Assembly (NCBI RefSeq): GCF_004963255.1
Contig: NZ_SUGA01000001.1
Coordinates: 310,001 to 374,000, forward strand
Direction: 5' to 3'
Origin: Mesorhizobium sp.
GTDB lineage: Bacteria > Pseudomonadota > Alphaproteobacteria > Rhizobiales > Rhizobiaceae
DNA: 64,000 nt
This document shows, piece by piece, positions 26,962 through 36,804 of the stretch. Position numbers and translations under genes: made by a program. The notes beneath the pieces are model-generated. The model did no database searches and was not told the DNA's origin. It was given only the letters and a program-made list of their open reading frames with translations. Each line of letters opens with the position of its first letter. Positions within the stretch are counted from its first letter, which is position 1.

Positions 26962-27957
26962 ATGACGGTTTTGGTGACGGGCGGTGCCGGTTATATCGGC
27001 AGCCATATGGTCTGGGAGTTGCTGGACGCCGGCGAGAGCGTCGTGGTGCTCGACCGGCTTTCCACCGGCTTCGAATGGGCGGTAGCCCCGGAAGCAAAGC
27101 TCGTCGTCGGCGACGTCGCCGACCGGGATCTGGTCGGCCGGATCATCCGCGAAAACAAGGTCGACGCCATCATCCACTTCGCCGGCTCGATCGTGGTGCC
27201 GGAATCGGTCGCCGATCCGCTCGGCTATTACGAGAACAACACCTGCAAGACCCGCACGCTGATCGAGACGGCCGTGCGCGAGGGCGTGCCGCATTTCATC
27301 TTCTCTTCCACCGCCGCCGTCTATGGCGGCGCCGGGCTGGAGCCGGTGCGCGAGGATGCGCGGCTGGCGCCGGAATCGCCCTATGGCCTCTCCAAGCTGA
27401 TGAGCGAATGGATGCTGCGCGATGCGGCCTTGGCGCACGATATCCGCTATACGGCGCTGCGCTATTTCAACGTCGCCGGCGCCGACCCGAAGGGCCGCAC
27501 CGGGCAGTCGACGCCCGGCGCCACGCATCTGATCAAGGTCGCCTGCGAGACCGCGCTCGGCAAGCGCCCCTTCATGCAGGTCTTCGGCACAGACTACCCG
27601 ACGCCGGACGGCACCTGCATGCGCGATTATATCCATGTCAGCGATCTCGCCGCCGCGCACCGGCTGGCGCTGCAACGGCTGCGCGCCGGCGGCACAAGCC
27701 TCGTCGCCAATTGCGGTTACAGCCATGGCTATTCGGTGCTCGAGGTGATCGACAGTGTGCGCCGCGCGTTCGGCCATGACTTCGATGTCCGCATGGGCGA
27801 TCGCCGGCCCGGCGACGCCGCTGCCGTGGTCGCCAATTCCGAGCTTGCCCGCAAGGAGCTCGGCTGGACGCCGCAGCGCGACGATCTCGACCTGATCGTC
27901 AATGATGCGCTGGCCTGGGAGCGCATCCTGACGACCAAGAACTCGGTTCGAAACTGA
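26962..27957 (+). CDS. galE: UDP-glucose 4-epimerase
   Basis: A 331-residue short-chain dehydrogenase-type epimerase interconverting UDP-glucose and UDP-galactose for surface polysaccharides. It has the NAD motif TGGAGYIGSH at residues 6-15, the SSTAAVYGG strand with catalytic Ser/Thr, and the catalytic YGLSK (Tyr and Lys). The ending RPGDAAAVVANSELARKELGWTP is typical of GalE. GAGGTAGAAG serves as ribosome site. It stands alone, followed by a dispersed repeat. Confidence 0.92.
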   Translation: MTVLVTGGAGYIGSHMVWELLDAGESVVVLDRLSTGFEWAVAPEAKLVVGDVADRDLVGRIIRENKVDAIIHFAGSIVVPESVADPLGYYENNTCKTRTLIETAVREGVPHFIFSSTAAVYGGAGLEPVREDARLAPESPYGLSKLMSEWMLRDAALAHDIRYTALRYFNVAGADPKGRTGQSTPGATHLIKVACETALGKRPFMQVFGTDYPTPDGTCMRDYIHVSDLAAAHRLALQRLRAGGTSLVANCGYSHGYSVLEVIDSVRRAFGHDFDVRMGDRRPGDAAAVVANSELARKELGWTPQRDDLDLIVNDALAWERILTTKNSVRN

Positions 27958-28000
27958 GCAATTCCAGGAAAGTGTGTGGCGGTTTTCCGTCCGGAATTGC
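27958..28000. repeat. Dispersed palindromic intergenic repeat, copy 2
   Basis: GCAATTCC and GGAATTGC arms; it starts right at the galE stop codon. Nearly the same sequence as the copy at 49526. The rest of the gap to dadA (28001-28122) shows nothing further. Confidence 0.85.
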
Positions 28001-28122
28001 GTCAAGACAACTAGTCCAGCTGTTGGGCCAAGGGCTCGTCCGGCGCTCTTAGACGCGGTATTTGAGCCTCCTGCAGCGGTGCGCGCGGGGCGCGCCGCCG
28101 CCATGATGCTTGAGGGGACGGC

Positions 28123-29379
28123 ATGAAGATACTGGTTCTCGGCGCCGGCGTGGTTGGCACGGCGGCCGCCTATTATCTGGCCAAGGACGGTCACGAGGTG
28201 ACCGTGATCGAGCGCCACGAGGCGGCGGCGCGCGGCACCAGTCAGTCGAATGCCGGCCTCGTGTCGCCAGGCGATGCCACCGCCTGGGCCTCGCCCGCCG
28301 CGCTGAAGACCTTCCTGCGCGCGCTTTGGAACCACGATCTAGGCATCAAGGTGAGGCTCCGTCTCGATCCCTACTTCTACGCCTGGAGCCTGCGCTTCCT
28401 GCGCGAATGCACGGTGAAGCGCCTGCGCGCCAACACCGACATCAAGCTGAGGCTGGCGCTGCATTCCCGCGAGTGCATCAATCAACTGTCGGAGGACACC
28501 GGCATCCATTACGACGAGCGCAAGAAGGGCATCCTCTACTTCTTCCGGTCGCAGAAGAGCCTCGACACCGGCACCGACAATTATCGCTATCTCGGCGAGC
28601 ACGGCCTGCCGATCGAGATCGTCGGCCGCGAGCGTCTGGTCGAGCTGGAACCGGGCCTTGCCGGCGCGAAGGAAAAGATAGCCGGCGGCATCTATTCACC
28701 GATCGACCAGACCGGCGATTCCAAGCAGTTCACCGACAGGCTCGCCGCCCATGCCGCCGAGAAGCTCGGCGTCAAATTCCTGTTCGGCACGACGGTCCAG
28801 GGTCTCGACATCGAGGGCGACCGGGTGCGCGCCGTCATGACCTCGGCCGGACCGGTCACCGGCGACGCCGTCGTCATCTCGATGGGGCCGGAAAGCGGTC
28901 TGCTCGGCCGCCGCTACGGCATCGACCTGCCGGTTTACCCGGTGAAGGGTTACACCGCGACGATTCCCTTGGAGGACGAAAGCAAGGGCCCGACCATGGG
29001 CGGCGCCGACGAGGACCGGCTGATCGGCTATTCGAGGCTCGGCAATCGCCTGCGCATGTCCTCCACGGCCGAGTTCACCGGCTTCGACCGCAGCTTCAAG
29101 CCCAGCGATTTCAGGACCATCCTGGAAACCGGCAAGGACCTTTTCCCGGGCGCCTTCGACGAGAAGAAGGCCGTGCTGTGGGCGGGCCTGCGGCCGATGA
29201 TGCCGAACTCGGTGCCCGTGATTGGCCAGGCGAAATACCGCAACCTCTATCTCGACACCGGCCACGGCCATGTCGGCTGGACGATGGCCTGCGGCTCGGG
29301 GCAGTTCCTGGCGGATATCGTCGCCGGCAGAAAGCCGCAGATCGATCCCAAAGGATTGCTGCACGGGACGGCACGCTGA
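28123..29379 (+). CDS. dadA: D-amino acid dehydrogenase, FAD-dependent
   Basis: A 418-residue flavoprotein that oxidises D-amino acids to keto acids, passing electrons to the respiratory chain. The FAD-binding GAGVVGTAAAYYLA is at residues 7-20, then VTVIERH. The family signature TSQSNAGLVSPGDATAWASP and the C-terminal NLYLDTGHGHVGWTMACGSG agree with DadA, as does the length. GAGGGGACGGC precedes the ATG. No alanine racemase gene adjoins it, unlike the dadAX pair of other bacteria. Confidence 0.9.
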   Translation: MKILVLGAGVVGTAAAYYLAKDGHEVTVIERHEAAARGTSQSNAGLVSPGDATAWASPAALKTFLRALWNHDLGIKVRLRLDPYFYAWSLRFLRECTVKRLRANTDIKLRLALHSRECINQLSEDTGIHYDERKKGILYFFRSQKSLDTGTDNYRYLGEHGLPIEIVGRERLVELEPGLAGAKEKIAGGIYSPIDQTGDSKQFTDRLAAHAAEKLGVKFLFGTTVQGLDIEGDRVRAVMTSAGPVTGDAVVISMGPESGLLGRRYGIDLPVYPVKGYTATIPLEDESKGPTMGGADEDRLIGYSRLGNRLRMSSTAEFTGFDRSFKPSDFRTILETGKDLFPGAFDEKKAVLWAGLRPMMPNSVPVIGQAKYRNLYLDTGHGHVGWTMACGSGQFLADIVAGRKPQIDPKGLLHGTAR

Positions 29380-29389
29380 GCCGTTTGGC

Positions 29390-30748
29390 TTACGCGGTGA
29401 CGTTCTTCCACCACGCCTGCTTGTAGGCCTGCCAGGTCGGCTCGGCCGGCGGTTCGGTCCGCTCGCCCTTACTCGTCGCGGGCGCGCCATCCGACGCCAG
29501 CAACGCCGCGCCGATGCTGGTCCCGGTCGAGGTCTCCGACGCGACGACCGACCGCCCTGTCGCTGCTGCCAGCATGCGGACGAAAAGCGGGTTGCGCGCG
29601 AAAGGTCCTTCGACGGTCGTCGATCCATCACCGCCGATCAATTCCAGGCAGGTCGCGGTCATCAGCGCCAGGTAGAATGAGATGGTGACGAAGCGCTGCC
29701 CGGGGCTCAAGTCTTCGCCATTGACCCACCGCACGGCGCGATGCGGAAAGGGTCCGGAACCCTGCTGCGTCGAAGGCAGAAGCTGAACCTGCCGCGCAAG
29801 CACAGCGTCAACATCGTTATCGCTCCATTCCTGCGGCTGGCCGTCGGTCAAAAGCGAGAATTCGCGGCCGCCCATGAAGCGCGCCGACGGCACCGGATCG
29901 CCGAGCGCGTTGACATTGACCAGCGTGTCGCGCGCTGGATCGAGGTCGACCTTCCTGCCGCCAACCGCCATCGATACCACCCATGTGCCGGTCGAGACGA
30001 CGGAGAAGGGCGGTGCGTCGGACAGCAGATGCGGCAGCAGCGAGGCGTTGGAATCGTGCAGTCCGCAGAAAACCGGGGTCTGTGGGTCGAGCCCTGTCCG
30101 TTGCGCAATCGCCGGCAGGGTCGGGCCAAGCCGGTCCTTGGCCGGCCGCACCGGAGCCATCAACCGGCGCCAGCCCATCCTGTCCACCAGCGAGGAATAG
30201 TCGGATGTCCAGGGGTTCCACAGATCGGTGTGGCAGCCGAGCGACGTCACCTCATTGGCGACGATGCCGGTCAGCCGCAGCGCCCAGTATTGCGGATACA
30301 TCAGCATCGCGGTCGCCCTGGCGAAGTCCGCCGGGAAACGGCGCTCCTGCCAGAAGAACTGCGCGCCGAGATTGAGCCCGATCGGCAGCCGCGGCGTGCC
30401 GGTCTCGGCGAAGGGAGGCCGGACGGCGTCGTAGTCGGCCGCAAGCTGCTCGGGGCCGTCGAATTCATAATCGAGAACCGGCAGCACCAGTTCGCCGGCG
30501 GCGTCGACCAGCGCGCCGGTCGCGCCATGCGTGGTGATCGAGATCGCATCGATGCGCCGTTCGCGGTTGAGATCGGCGAGGCTGTTCAGGATGAACGTCC
30601 ACAGCGCCTCGACATCGTGATGCGGGTAGGGCGCCTGCCGCACCTGCATGTTGGCGACACGGCGCAGCGCGATCTCGCTCAGTGTCGCGAGATCGACCAG
30701 CGCCACCTTGGCGTTGGTCTTGCCGATATCGATGACGGCGACGATCAT
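29390..30748 (-). CDS. rhaK: Rhamnulose kinase-type FGGY sugar kinase
   Basis: A 452-residue FGGY-family kinase. The N-terminal phosphate loop is [17 protein letters not shown]. The catalytic Asp region and the second ATP motif ([11 protein letters not shown]) are present. In Rhizobium leguminosarum rhaK is the last gene of rhaRSTPQUK and phosphorylates L-rhamnulose; it is also needed there for activity of the ABC importer. The same order and a four-base overlap with rhaU are seen here. Sequence alone would allow another ketose kinase; context makes rhamnulose very likely. Confidence 0.9.
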   Translation of the reverse strand: MIVAVIDIGKTNAKVALVDLATLSEIALRRVANMQVRQAPYPHHDVEALWTFILNSLADLNRERRIDAISITTHGATGALVDAAGELVLPVLDYEFDGPEQLAADYDAVRPPFAETGTPRLPIGLNLGAQFFWQERRFPADFARATAMLMYPQYWALRLTGIVANEVTSLGCHTDLWNPWTSDYSSLVDRMGWRRLMAPVRPAKDRLGPTLPAIAQRTGLDPQTPVFCGLHDSNASLLPHLLSDAPPFSVVSTGTWVVSMAVGGRKVDLDPARDTLVNVNALGDPVPSARFMGGREFSLLTDGQPQEWSDNDVDAVLARQVQLLPSTQQGSGPFPHRAVRWVNGEDLSPGQRFVTISFYLALMTATCLELIGGDGSTTVEGPFARNPLFVRMLAAATGRSVVASETSTGTSIGAALLASDGAPATSKGERTEPPAEPTWQAYKQAWWKNVTA

Positions 30749-31059
30749 GCCATATGGAACATTGTTTCCAGCGGCACCGCCACCGGCTCATTGTCGGGGT
30801 TGGTCTCCATAAGGTCGGCCATATGCGCCCACCAGCGCTGCATCACCGCGTGCTTCGGCAGATCATCCATGCCGTGATCGTCACGCCGCCACAGCACGCC
30901 GAAAAGGATATTGGTCTCCTCGTCGAGATGGATCGAATAATCCGAGACGCCGACCTCTCTCAGCAGCATCACCAGCTCAGGCCAGATCTCGTCATGGCGG
31001 CGCTTGTATTCGGCCTTCATGCCGGGGTTGAGCTTCATCCTGAAGGCGTATTTCTCCAT
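30745..31059 (-). CDS. rhaU: L-rhamnose mutarotase
   Basis: A 104-residue protein of the RhaM/RhaU family. It has the short ferredoxin-like fold expected ([29 protein letters not shown]) and the conserved [12 protein letters not shown] and WW motifs ([11 protein letters not shown]). It interconverts the alpha and beta anomers of L-rhamnose, so that the imported sugar suits the isomerase. It overlaps rhaK by four bases and touches rhaQ by one, hence translational coupling is likely. Confidence 0.95.
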   Translation of the reverse strand: MEKYAFRMKLNPGMKAEYKRRHDEIWPELVMLLREVGVSDYSIHLDEETNILFGVLWRRDDHGMDDLPKHAVMQRWWAHMADLMETNPDNEPVAVPLETMFHMA

Positions 31060-32060
31060 CAGGCGAAGCGCCCTTCGCGCAGCCGCCGCCAGACGATCGG
31101 CAGCGCGATGACGATGATCAGCAACAGGCCGATGAAGATCGACATGACGATGCCGGGCACGTTGAGCAGGCCGAGGCCGAACGTCACCAGCCCCATGATG
31201 AAGGCGGCGAGCACGACGCCGAGGATGCTGCCCGCGCCGCCGAGAATCGAAACGCCGCCCAGCACCACCATGGTGATGGCTTCAAGCTCATAGCCCTGCG
31301 CGATCGACGGCCTGGTCGAGCCAAGCCGCGAGGTGATCAGCACCGAAGCGATGCCCGACATCAGTCCGGTCAGGCAGAACAGGATGAACTTGATGCGGTC
31401 GACCCGCACGCCGGAAAACTGGCAGGCGACGGGATTGTTGCCGATGGCAAAGACCCGCCGGCCGAAGCTCGTGCGGTGCAGCACGAACCAGTAGATCAGC
31501 GCCGCGACGAGGAACAGCGCCAGCTCGAACGAGAAAACCCACCAGACATAACCCTGTCCGAAGAAGGCGAAGCTTTCCGGATAGCCCTTGTAGGCCTGGT
31601 CGCCGAGGATGATGAAGGCGATGCCGCGGAACAGGCTCATCGTGCCGATGGTGACAACGATCGACGGCAGGCCGAGCCGGGTGACCAGCAGCCCGTTGAA
31701 GGCGCCGCAGGCGAGGCCGACGGCGATGCCGATCAGCACCAGCACCGGCGTTCCGGCGCCGGCCTGCACGGCCATGCCCATCATCGTCGAGGCCAACGCC
31801 ACGATCGCGGCAACCGACAGGTCAATCTCGCCGGAGATGATCAGCAGCGCCATCGCAAGCGCGATCAGCCCTTTTTCCGTGAAGTTGAAGGTCAGGTCCG
31901 ACAGCGACCACGGATCGAGAAAATAGGGCGAAGCGAAGCTATTGACCGCGAAAATGACGACCGCGATGACGACCAGCAGCGCCTCCCAGGAGAAGATCGC
32001 CGAGGAGAGCGGCTTGTCGAGCCGGTCTGGGATATGGCGCGGGGCAGGGGTGTCGGTCAT
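31059..32060 (-). CDS. rhaQ: Rhamnose ABC transporter permease
   Basis: A 333-residue RbsC-family permease with the signature [16 protein letters not shown] and the ATPase-contact block [17 protein letters not shown]. It pairs with RhaP, giving two different membrane subunits in the importer. The start overlaps the rhaP stop by four bases. The order rhaT-rhaP-rhaQ-rhaU is that known in rhizobia; which of the two permeases is P or Q is taken from that order. Confidence 0.92.
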   Translation of the reverse strand: MTDTPAPRHIPDRLDKPLSSAIFSWEALLVVIAVVIFAVNSFASPYFLDPWSLSDLTFNFTEKGLIALAMALLIISGEIDLSVAAIVALASTMMGMAVQAGAGTPVLVLIGIAVGLACGAFNGLLVTRLGLPSIVVTIGTMSLFRGIAFIILGDQAYKGYPESFAFFGQGYVWWVFSFELALFLVAALIYWFVLHRTSFGRRVFAIGNNPVACQFSGVRVDRIKFILFCLTGLMSGIASVLITSRLGSTRPSIAQGYELEAITMVVLGGVSILGGAGSILGVVLAAFIMGLVTFGLGLLNVPGIVMSIFIGLLLIIVIALPIVWRRLREGRFA

Positions 32061-33034
32061 GCCGCTTCCGCCTTTCTCAGGATGATGCGGCCCTGCCGGC
32101 GCTCGCCGCGCGCGTTGAGCACCACCGCCAGTATGATGGCGCTGCCGGAGATCGCCATCTGCCAGAAGGGCGAGATGTTGATGACCGGCAGGGCGTTGGA
32201 GATGATGCCGAGGAACAGCGCGCCGAGCACCGCGCCGCCGACCGAGCCGATCCCGCCGGCGATCGAGATGCCGCCGATGACGCAGGCGGCGATGATGTTG
32301 AGCTCATAGCCATTGGCGACCTCGACCGAGGCGATCACATAGCGCGAGATCCATAAGTATCCGGCGAGCCCGCCGATGATGCCGGAAATGCAGAACACGA
32401 TGAATTTGGTGCGGCCGACATCGATGCCGGCATAGACCGAGGCGGTCGGATTGACGCCGATGGCATAGATGGAGCGGCCGATGGCGGTCCGCGTCATCAC
32501 CAGGAAGAACAGCGCGATCACGATGATTGCGATCCAGGACAGCACCGGCAGGCCGAAGAAGGCGGCGCGCTGGAAATCGATGAAGTCGGGGCTCATCTGG
32601 TCGGCATTGACCCAGGCGCCGCCGGAGACGACGAAGGTGGTGCCGCGATAGATGGTGAGGGTGCCGAGCGTCACCACGATCGAGGGAATGTTCAGCCGCC
32701 ACACCAGGAAACCGTTGATCGCGCCAAGCACCAGCCCGACGGCGAGCGCGATGACGATCAGCACCGGGATTGGGATCGCCGGATGCGCGGCGTTGAGCAT
32801 CGCCACCACCATGCCGGTGAAACAGAGGTTGGACGCCATCGACAGATCGATCGAACGCGTCAGGATCACCACCATCTGTCCCAGCGCCAGGATCATCAGG
32901 ATCGAGGTGTCGTTGAACACCTGGCGCAGATTGGCCGGATCGGCGAAGCCGGGGAAGCGCGTCGAGATCAGCCCGATCAGCACGACGATGCCGGCCAGCA
33001 GCCAGATCTCGCGGTATTTGAGGAAGCTCTTCAT
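32057..33034 (-). CDS. rhaP: Rhamnose ABC transporter permease
   Basis: A 325-residue permease similar to RhaQ, with TRSIDLSMASNLCFTGM in place of the usual DLSVG block and CVIGGISIAGGIGSVGGAVLG as the conserved cytoplasmic loop. About nine or ten hydrophobic segments. It overlaps both rhaT (upstream) and rhaQ (downstream) by four bases. Together with RhaS and RhaT it moves L-rhamnose across the inner membrane. Confidence 0.92.
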   Translation of the reverse strand: MKSFLKYREIWLLAGIVVLIGLISTRFPGFADPANLRQVFNDTSILMILALGQMVVILTRSIDLSMASNLCFTGMVVAMLNAAHPAIPIPVLIVIALAVGLVLGAINGFLVWRLNIPSIVVTLGTLTIYRGTTFVVSGGAWVNADQMSPDFIDFQRAAFFGLPVLSWIAIIVIALFFLVMTRTAIGRSIYAIGVNPTASVYAGIDVGRTKFIVFCISGIIGGLAGYLWISRYVIASVEVANGYELNIIAACVIGGISIAGGIGSVGGAVLGALFLGIISNALPVINISPFWQMAISGSAIILAVVLNARGERRQGRIILRKAEAA

Positions 33035-34572
33035 GCCGCGATCCCCGCTGCGGTTCGAACCAGCGTCTCGGCGTCGAGGCCCTTGTTGTCATAGGTCGCC
33101 GCGATGCGGCCCTCTCGCATGACCACGACCCGGTCCGACATGCCCAGGATCTCGGGCAGTTCCGACGACACCATGATCACCGAAAGCCCCTGCGCGACCA
33201 GCTCGGCCATGAAGCCATGCACGGCCGCCTTGGAGCCGATGTCGATGCCTTTGGTCGGCTCGTCGAGGATGATGACTTTCGGCGCCGTCGCCAGCCATTT
33301 GGCGATGACCACCTTCTGCTGGTTGCCGCCGGAAAGCGTGCCGACATCCTGGCTGAGCGACGAGGCGCGCAGGTCCAGCCGCTCGGTGTAGGAACGGGCG
33401 AGCGAGAACTCTTCCGCGAGCCTCAGCACGCCGGATTTCGAGGTGCGCGCGAGCGAGGGCAGCGACACGTTCTGGAAGATCGGCAGGCCGATCACCACGC
33501 CCTGCTTGCCGCGTTCTTCCGGCACATAGACGATGCCGGCCTCGATCGAATCCGCCGCCGATTTCGGCGCGATCGATGTACCGTCCAACGAGATGGTGCC
33601 TCGGCTGGTGCGGGTGATGCCGGCGATCGCCTGCATGACCTCGCTGCGGCCCGCGCCGACCAGCCCGTAGAAGCCGAGTATCTCGCCCTTGCGCAGCTCG
33701 AAGCCGATATCGTCGAACTCGGTCGGATGCGACAGACCCGAAACCGACAGCACCGGCGCGCCGATCTTCGGCTCGCGCTGCGGGAAGATATGGTCGACGT
33801 TGCGGCCGACCATCATGCGCACGATCTCGTTCTGGCCGGTGTCCTTGAGCAGCCCTTCGCCCACCATCTCGCCGTCGCGGAAGACGGTGTAGCGGTCGGC
33901 GATACGGTAGATCTCGTCGAACTTGTGGCTGATGAAGAGCACGGCCTTGCCGTCGCTCTTCAGGAATTCGATCAAAAGGAAAAGCTCCTCGATCTCCTTC
34001 ATCGAAAGCGCCGCGGTCGGCTCGTCCATAATGACGATGCGGGCGTCGATCGACATCGCGCGCGCCACCGCTACCAGGTGTTTGTTGGCGATGCCGAGGT
34101 CCTTCAGTCGCGCGTCGGCGTCGATATGGCCGGCGCGCATCGTCTCCAGCACCTCGCGGGCATTCTTGCGCATGGTGCGCCAGTCGATGGTGCCGAAGCG
34201 GGTGCGCGGCGCATGGCCAAGGAAGATGTTTTCGGCGACCGAAAGATCGTCGAACAGCACCGTCTCCTGGTGGATGGCGGTGATGCCATGGCCGAAGGCG
34301 GCATGTGCGCTGGGCAGCGTCGTCACCTGGCCGTCAATGCCGATTTCGCCTGAATCGGGCTGGTAGATGCCGGTCATGATCTTGACCAGCGTCGACTTGC
34401 CGGCGCCGTTCTCGCCGATCAGCGCCGTCACCTGCCCCGGGTAGAGCGATAGGCTGACATTGTGCAGGGCGCGGACGCCCGGGAAGCTTTTCGAGATGCC
34501 CGTGAGTGTCAGGCGAGGGGCCGAGGCTGGGAGCCGCTCGTCTACCTTGCCGTGATGGGCCGTCGTATCCAT
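33031..34572 (-). CDS. rhaT: Rhamnose ABC transporter ATPase, duplicated
   Basis: A 513-residue protein with two ABC domains. First: Walker [10 protein letters not shown] and Walker B VIMDEPTAALS. Second: degenerate Walker A (GLVGAGRSEV), intact signature [15 protein letters not shown] and VIILDEPTKGIDIG. The symbol follows the rhizobial rha locus; it is not the enterobacterial RhaT symporter. It begins 184 bases after rhaS, the gap being filled by hairpin repeats. Confidence 0.92.
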   Translation of the reverse strand: MDTTAHHGKVDERLPASAPRLTLTGISKSFPGVRALHNVSLSLYPGQVTALIGENGAGKSTLVKIMTGIYQPDSGEIGIDGQVTTLPSAHAAFGHGITAIHQETVLFDDLSVAENIFLGHAPRTRFGTIDWRTMRKNAREVLETMRAGHIDADARLKDLGIANKHLVAVARAMSIDARIVIMDEPTAALSMKEIEELFLLIEFLKSDGKAVLFISHKFDEIYRIADRYTVFRDGEMVGEGLLKDTGQNEIVRMMVGRNVDHIFPQREPKIGAPVLSVSGLSHPTEFDDIGFELRKGEILGFYGLVGAGRSEVMQAIAGITRTSRGTISLDGTSIAPKSAADSIEAGIVYVPEERGKQGVVIGLPIFQNVSLPSLARTSKSGVLRLAEEFSLARSYTERLDLRASSLSQDVGTLSGGNQQKVVIAKWLATAPKVIILDEPTKGIDIGSKAAVHGFMAELVAQGLSVIMVSSELPEILGMSDRVVVMREGRIAATYDNKGLDAETLVRTAAGIAA

Positions 34573-34610
34573 ACTCGTATCAAGCCCAGTGAATCGCTTG
34601 CGTGTCGACT

Positions 34611-34740
34611 CCCCCTCACCCGACCTCCGCTTCGCTCGGTCGACCTCTCCCCGAGGGGAGAGGAGGTTTGCGAGCTTGGCTCCAGGCTCTTCTCCCCGCC
34701 GGGGAGAAGGTGGCCGCGAAGCGGCCGGATGAGGGGGCAG
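34611..34740. repeat. Composite hairpin repeat between rhaS and rhaT
   Basis: The block opens with CCCCCTCACCCGACCTC, has CTCTCCCCGAGGGGAGAG and TTCTCCCCGCCGGGGAGAA as two perfect hairpins, and closes with GGCCGGATGAGGGGGCAG. The same modules appear inverted at 50299-50444, and a short form at 38912. In this place it could protect the rhaS mRNA or lower read-through into rhaT. Confidence 0.85.
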
Positions 34741-34756
34741 CGCCGTCGGTCCAGGA

Positions 34757-35752
34757 TCAATAGATCTTGGAGAACTTCTCGATGTTGGTCTTGTCGAACT
34801 GGAACGGCGGCGCCATCGCGGCCGAGTTGGTGTCGTCGAGCGTCACCTTGCCGACGCGGCCGATCGACAGCGTGGCGCCGGGTTTGGCCTCTTCCTTCTT
34901 CACCGCCAGGTCATGCGCGAGATAGATCGCCGAGTAGCCGAGATCGATCGGGTTCCACAAAGCAACAGCCTGTGAAGCGCCGTTGTCGATGAACTTCTTG
35001 AACTCCGACGGCAGCGCGAGACCGGTGACGTTGACCTTGCCGATCAGGTTCTCGTCGGTGACGACCTGCGCGGCGGCAACGACGCCGACGGTAGTCGGCG
35101 CGATGATTGCCTTGAGGTTCGGGTACGACTTCAAGAGGCCCTTGGCTTCGTCGGTGCTCTTGGCCGAGTCGTCATCGCCATAGACGGTGGCGACCAGCTT
35201 GATCTTCGGGAACTTCTCCGGCAGCACCTTCTTGGCCGCCTCGATCCAGGCGTTCTGGTTGGTCGCCGTCGAGGAGGCCGAGAGGATGGCGACGTCGCCG
35301 CCTTCCGGCAGGTAATCGGCGGCGAGCTTGATGATGGTCTCGCCGATCAGGCCGGTGTCGGACGGGTTGAGGTGGAGCTGGCGGCCTTCCTTGGCAACGC
35401 CCGAGTCCCACGAGATGACGGTGATGCCGCGATCCATCGCCTTCTTCAGCACCGGCACCAGCGCATCGGCGTCATTGGCCGAAACGGCGATCGCGTTGAC
35501 CTTTTGCGCGATCAGCGAATTGATCACCTCGATCTGCGCCTCGGCGGTGGCCTTGGTCGGGCCGGTGTAGATGACATCGACATCGCCCAATTCCTTGGCC
35601 GCTTCCTCGGCGCCCTTGTTGGCGGCGTCGAAGAAGCCGTTGCCGAGCGACTTCACCACCAGCGCGATCTTGACGTTCTCGGCATAGGCGGCATTCACGA
35701 ACATGGCGGCGGAAAAGGCCGCCGTGACCAGCAGTTTCTTCAAAAAGCTCAT
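34757..35752 (-). CDS. rhaS: Rhamnose-binding periplasmic protein
   Basis: A 331-residue type I periplasmic sugar-binding protein with a signal peptide cleaved after AYA (residue 24). Motifs: VKIALVVKSLGNGFFDAANKGAEEA at the mature N-terminus and VNAIAVSANDADALVPVLKKAMDRGI for the hinge and sugar site. It is the first transport gene, 55 bases after the rhaR stop on the same strand. In the rhizobial system it delivers L-rhamnose to RhaTPQ. It should not be confused with the enterobacterial regulator of the same name. Confidence 0.92.
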   Translation of the reverse strand: MSFLKKLLVTAAFSAAMFVNAAYAENVKIALVVKSLGNGFFDAANKGAEEAAKELGDVDVIYTGPTKATAEAQIEVINSLIAQKVNAIAVSANDADALVPVLKKAMDRGITVISWDSGVAKEGRQLHLNPSDTGLIGETIIKLAADYLPEGGDVAILSASSTATNQNAWIEAAKKVLPEKFPKIKLVATVYGDDDSAKSTDEAKGLLKSYPNLKAIIAPTTVGVVAAAQVVTDENLIGKVNVTGLALPSEFKKFIDNGASQAVALWNPIDLGYSAIYLAHDLAVKKEEAKPGATLSIGRVGKVTLDDTNSAAMAPPFQFDKTNIEKFSKIY

Positions 35753-35807
35753 CGAATATCCTCCCTTGAGCGTTGCATTCCATCGCCGCTGCGGGCGCGA
35801 GTTCCCC

Positions 35808-36617
35808 TCAGGCCTGCAGTGAAGATTCTTCCTTATCGCTTGGCTGCTTGCGGGCGACGATCAGCGCCACGCCCGCCGTTTCCAGCATCTTGGCCTCCCG
35901 GTCCTCGATGCCGTCGTCGGTGATCACGGTCGCGATGCGCGACAGGCCGCACAGGATCAGGCTGGAGCGCATGCGGAATTTCGAGGAGTCGACCAGCACC
36001 ACCAGCTCGTCGGCCTGGTCGATCAGCTTCTGCTCGGCTTGGATCAGCAGCGGATCGCCCTCCATCAGCCCGAGCGGCCCCAGGCCTTGCGCCCCCATGA
36101 ACATGCGCCGCGCATAGAAGTTGCGCGTCACGTCATTGTCGAAGGGCGACAGGATGATGTTCTGCTCGCGGTAGATCGTGCCGCCCGACAGCATCACCGT
36201 GTTCTTCGAGTGCTTGAGCAGGTGTTCGGCGATCGGGAAGGAATTGGTGAAGATCGGCATGCGGCGTCCGGTCAGAAAATGCACCATCTGGAAGGTGGTG
36301 GTGCCGCCATTGATGATGATCGGCTCGCCGTCGGCGCAAAGGTTCACCGCTTCCCGCGCGATCGCCCGTTTCTGCGCGGCGTTCAGCGTCTCGTTGACCG
36401 AGAAGGGCCGGCCGGCAAGGCCGATGAATTGCGGCGGCGAGATCGCCTCGGCACCGCCGCGCACCCGGCGCAGGCGCTTTTGCACATGCAGCGCCGCGAT
36501 GTCGCGCCGGATCGTCGCTTCGGAGGAGTCCGTCAGCTCGACCATCTCCTGCACCGTCACCACAGGCTTTTCCTGGACGGCGGACAGAATGATCCTGTGG
36601 CGCTCTTTTTCGTGCAT
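35808..36617 (-). CDS. rhaR: DeoR-family repressor of the rhamnose locus
   Basis: A 269-residue regulator. The N-terminal DeoR helix-turn-helix is seen as RHRIILSAVQEKPVVTVQEMVELTDSSEATIRRDIAALH in pieces. The C-terminal sugar-phosphate sensor domain has the ISOCOT-type motif (NGGTTTFQMVHFL) and VDSSKF. In rhizobia RhaR represses both rha transcripts until a rhamnose product appears. ATG at 36617 is chosen since AGGGAGGAACC precedes it; a start at 36638 lacks that. It is divergent from rhaDI across a short operator region and probably controls itself. Confidence 0.92.
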   Translation of the reverse strand: MHEKERHRIILSAVQEKPVVTVQEMVELTDSSEATIRRDIAALHVQKRLRRVRGGAEAISPPQFIGLAGRPFSVNETLNAAQKRAIAREAVNLCADGEPIIINGGTTTFQMVHFLTGRRMPIFTNSFPIAEHLLKHSKNTVMLSGGTIYREQNIILSPFDNDVTRNFYARRMFMGAQGLGPLGLMEGDPLLIQAEQKLIDQADELVVLVDSSKFRMRSSLILCGLSRIATVITDDGIEDREAKMLETAGVALIVARKQPSDKEESSLQA

Positions 36618-36673
36618 GGTTCCTCCCTGCCCAAGCATCAGGCCTTAGAAAACGCGCAGTGTCAATCATTTCC

Positions 36674-36719
36674 GATCATATATTTTCATTGTGCAGTGCA
36701 ATATGATCGATATTGATCG
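36674..36719. promoter_or_regulatory. Candidate RhaR operator between rhaR and rhaD
   Basis: The gap between the two divergent starts is A/T-rich and contains GATCATAT (36674-36681) with its inverse ATATGATC (36701-36708). A direct repeat TGATCG follows at 36704-36709 and 36714-36719, ten bases apart. Repeated half-sites on one face of the helix suit a DeoR oligomer. Binding by RhaR is inferred. Confidence 0.55.
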
Positions 36720-36804
36720 TTTGTGATTGACAAGCAGGTCACTAGCGTAGACATTCCCGAGCAAGAAATGAGGAGCGCGACATGCGCTCCAAGGGAGGAT
36801 ATCC

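Noticed and set aside
26876..26965. 29-codon leader gene before galE
   Set aside because: Its start and supposed ribosome site are part of a dispersed repeat; kept only as a low-interest finding.
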